Of a DNA stretch of 6,855 nt, positions 6,788 through 6,855 are shown in pieces. This stretch comes from Coleofasciculus sp. S288. GTDB taxonomy: Bacteria > Cyanobacteriota > Cyanobacteriia > Cyanobacteriales > Coleofasciculaceae. Under the pieces are notes generated by a model. It worked only from the letters and a program-made list of their open reading frames with translations. It had not been told where the DNA came from and searched no databases. Each line of letters opens with the position of its first letter. Position 1 is the stretch's first letter. The DNA lies in the NCBI GenBank assembly GCA_020216575.1, contig JAIUYC010000203.1, forward strand, positions 1 through 6,855, read 5' to 3'. The translations under genes and the position numbers were made by a program.

Positions 6788-6849
6788 ACGCACCACACTC
6801 AAAATGTGGCGACCTTACGGTCGTGAGAGTTCGAGTCTCTCCCCGCCCA
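6766..6849 (+). tRNA. trnL-CAA: tRNA-Leu (anticodon CAA)
   Basis: A complete class II tRNA fold can be drawn. The acceptor strand is GGGCGGA (6766-6772), followed by TG, D-stem GCG/CGC (6775-6777 and 6789-6791) and anticodon stem CCACA/TGTGG (6793-6797 and 6805-6809). The loop CTCAAAA gives anticodon CAA at 6800-6802, which reads UUG. The long variable arm CGACC-TTAC-GGTCG (6810-6823) is typical of Leu. The T-arm is GAGAG-TTCGAGT-CTCTC (6825-6841), then CCCGCCC (6842-6848) and discriminator A (6849), the Leu identity base. CCA is not encoded (CTG follows), as is usual in cyanobacteria. The acceptor stem has an A-C mismatch at pair 7:66. Its first 22 bases overlap the end of the M48 gene. Confidence 0.96.
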
Positions 6850-6855
6850 CTGTAA

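Noticed and set aside
6719..6855. tRNA-Leu as an attachment site of an integrated element
   Set aside because: No integrase gene and no repeated tRNA 3' end within the window; only six bases lie beyond the tRNA.

Overview
The window looks like chromosomal DNA of a cyanobacterium, probably a filamentous one. Six copies of the HIP1 octamer GCGATCGC occur in 6.9 kb, where chance would predict well under one. The spacers carry heptamer tandem repeats and small inverted-repeat elements of the kind that litter cyanobacterial genomes. The genes (secreted TPR-CHAT protein, orthocaspase with DUF4384, compact M48 peptidase) are also typical of that phylum. Species cannot be read from the sequence.

Layout: 1-75 is the last 24 codons of a gene that ends like an outer-membrane beta-barrel, possibly a TpsB/ShlB-type two-partner secretion translocator. 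76-316 is a repeat-laden spacer. 317-3073 (+) encodes a 918-residue exported TPR-CHAT protein. 3074-3288 is a second repeat-rich spacer between convergent genes. 3289-5514 (-) encodes a 741-residue Tat-exported caspase-family protein (orthocaspase). 5515-5911 is a divergent intergenic region. 5912-6787 (+) encodes an M48 zinc metallopeptidase, and its 3' end runs 22 bases into a tRNA-Leu(CAA) gene at 6766-6849.

Biology: three peptidase-type genes lie side by side. Two belong to the caspase/gingipain fold (clan CD), converge on each other, and carry different export signals: Sec-like on the CHAT protein and twin-arginine on the orthocaspase. The orthocaspase has an intact His-Cys dyad. The CHAT protein keeps its Cys but has Arg where the catalytic His of the His-Gly motif is expected, a change explained by one base, so it may be a pseudo-protease or scaffold. 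If the upstream fragment is a TpsB, the CHAT gene sits in a cell-surface secretion context. No evidence links the three genes into one pathway beyond proximity.

The most checkable oddities are the CHAT His-to-Arg change, the M48 stop codon supplied by the tRNA D-loop with a consensus TATAAT promoter embedded in the M48 coding region, and a G-rich repeat that has become coding sequence in the long N-terminal extension of the CHAT protein. I see no CRISPR array, transposase, phage gene or complete novel system.
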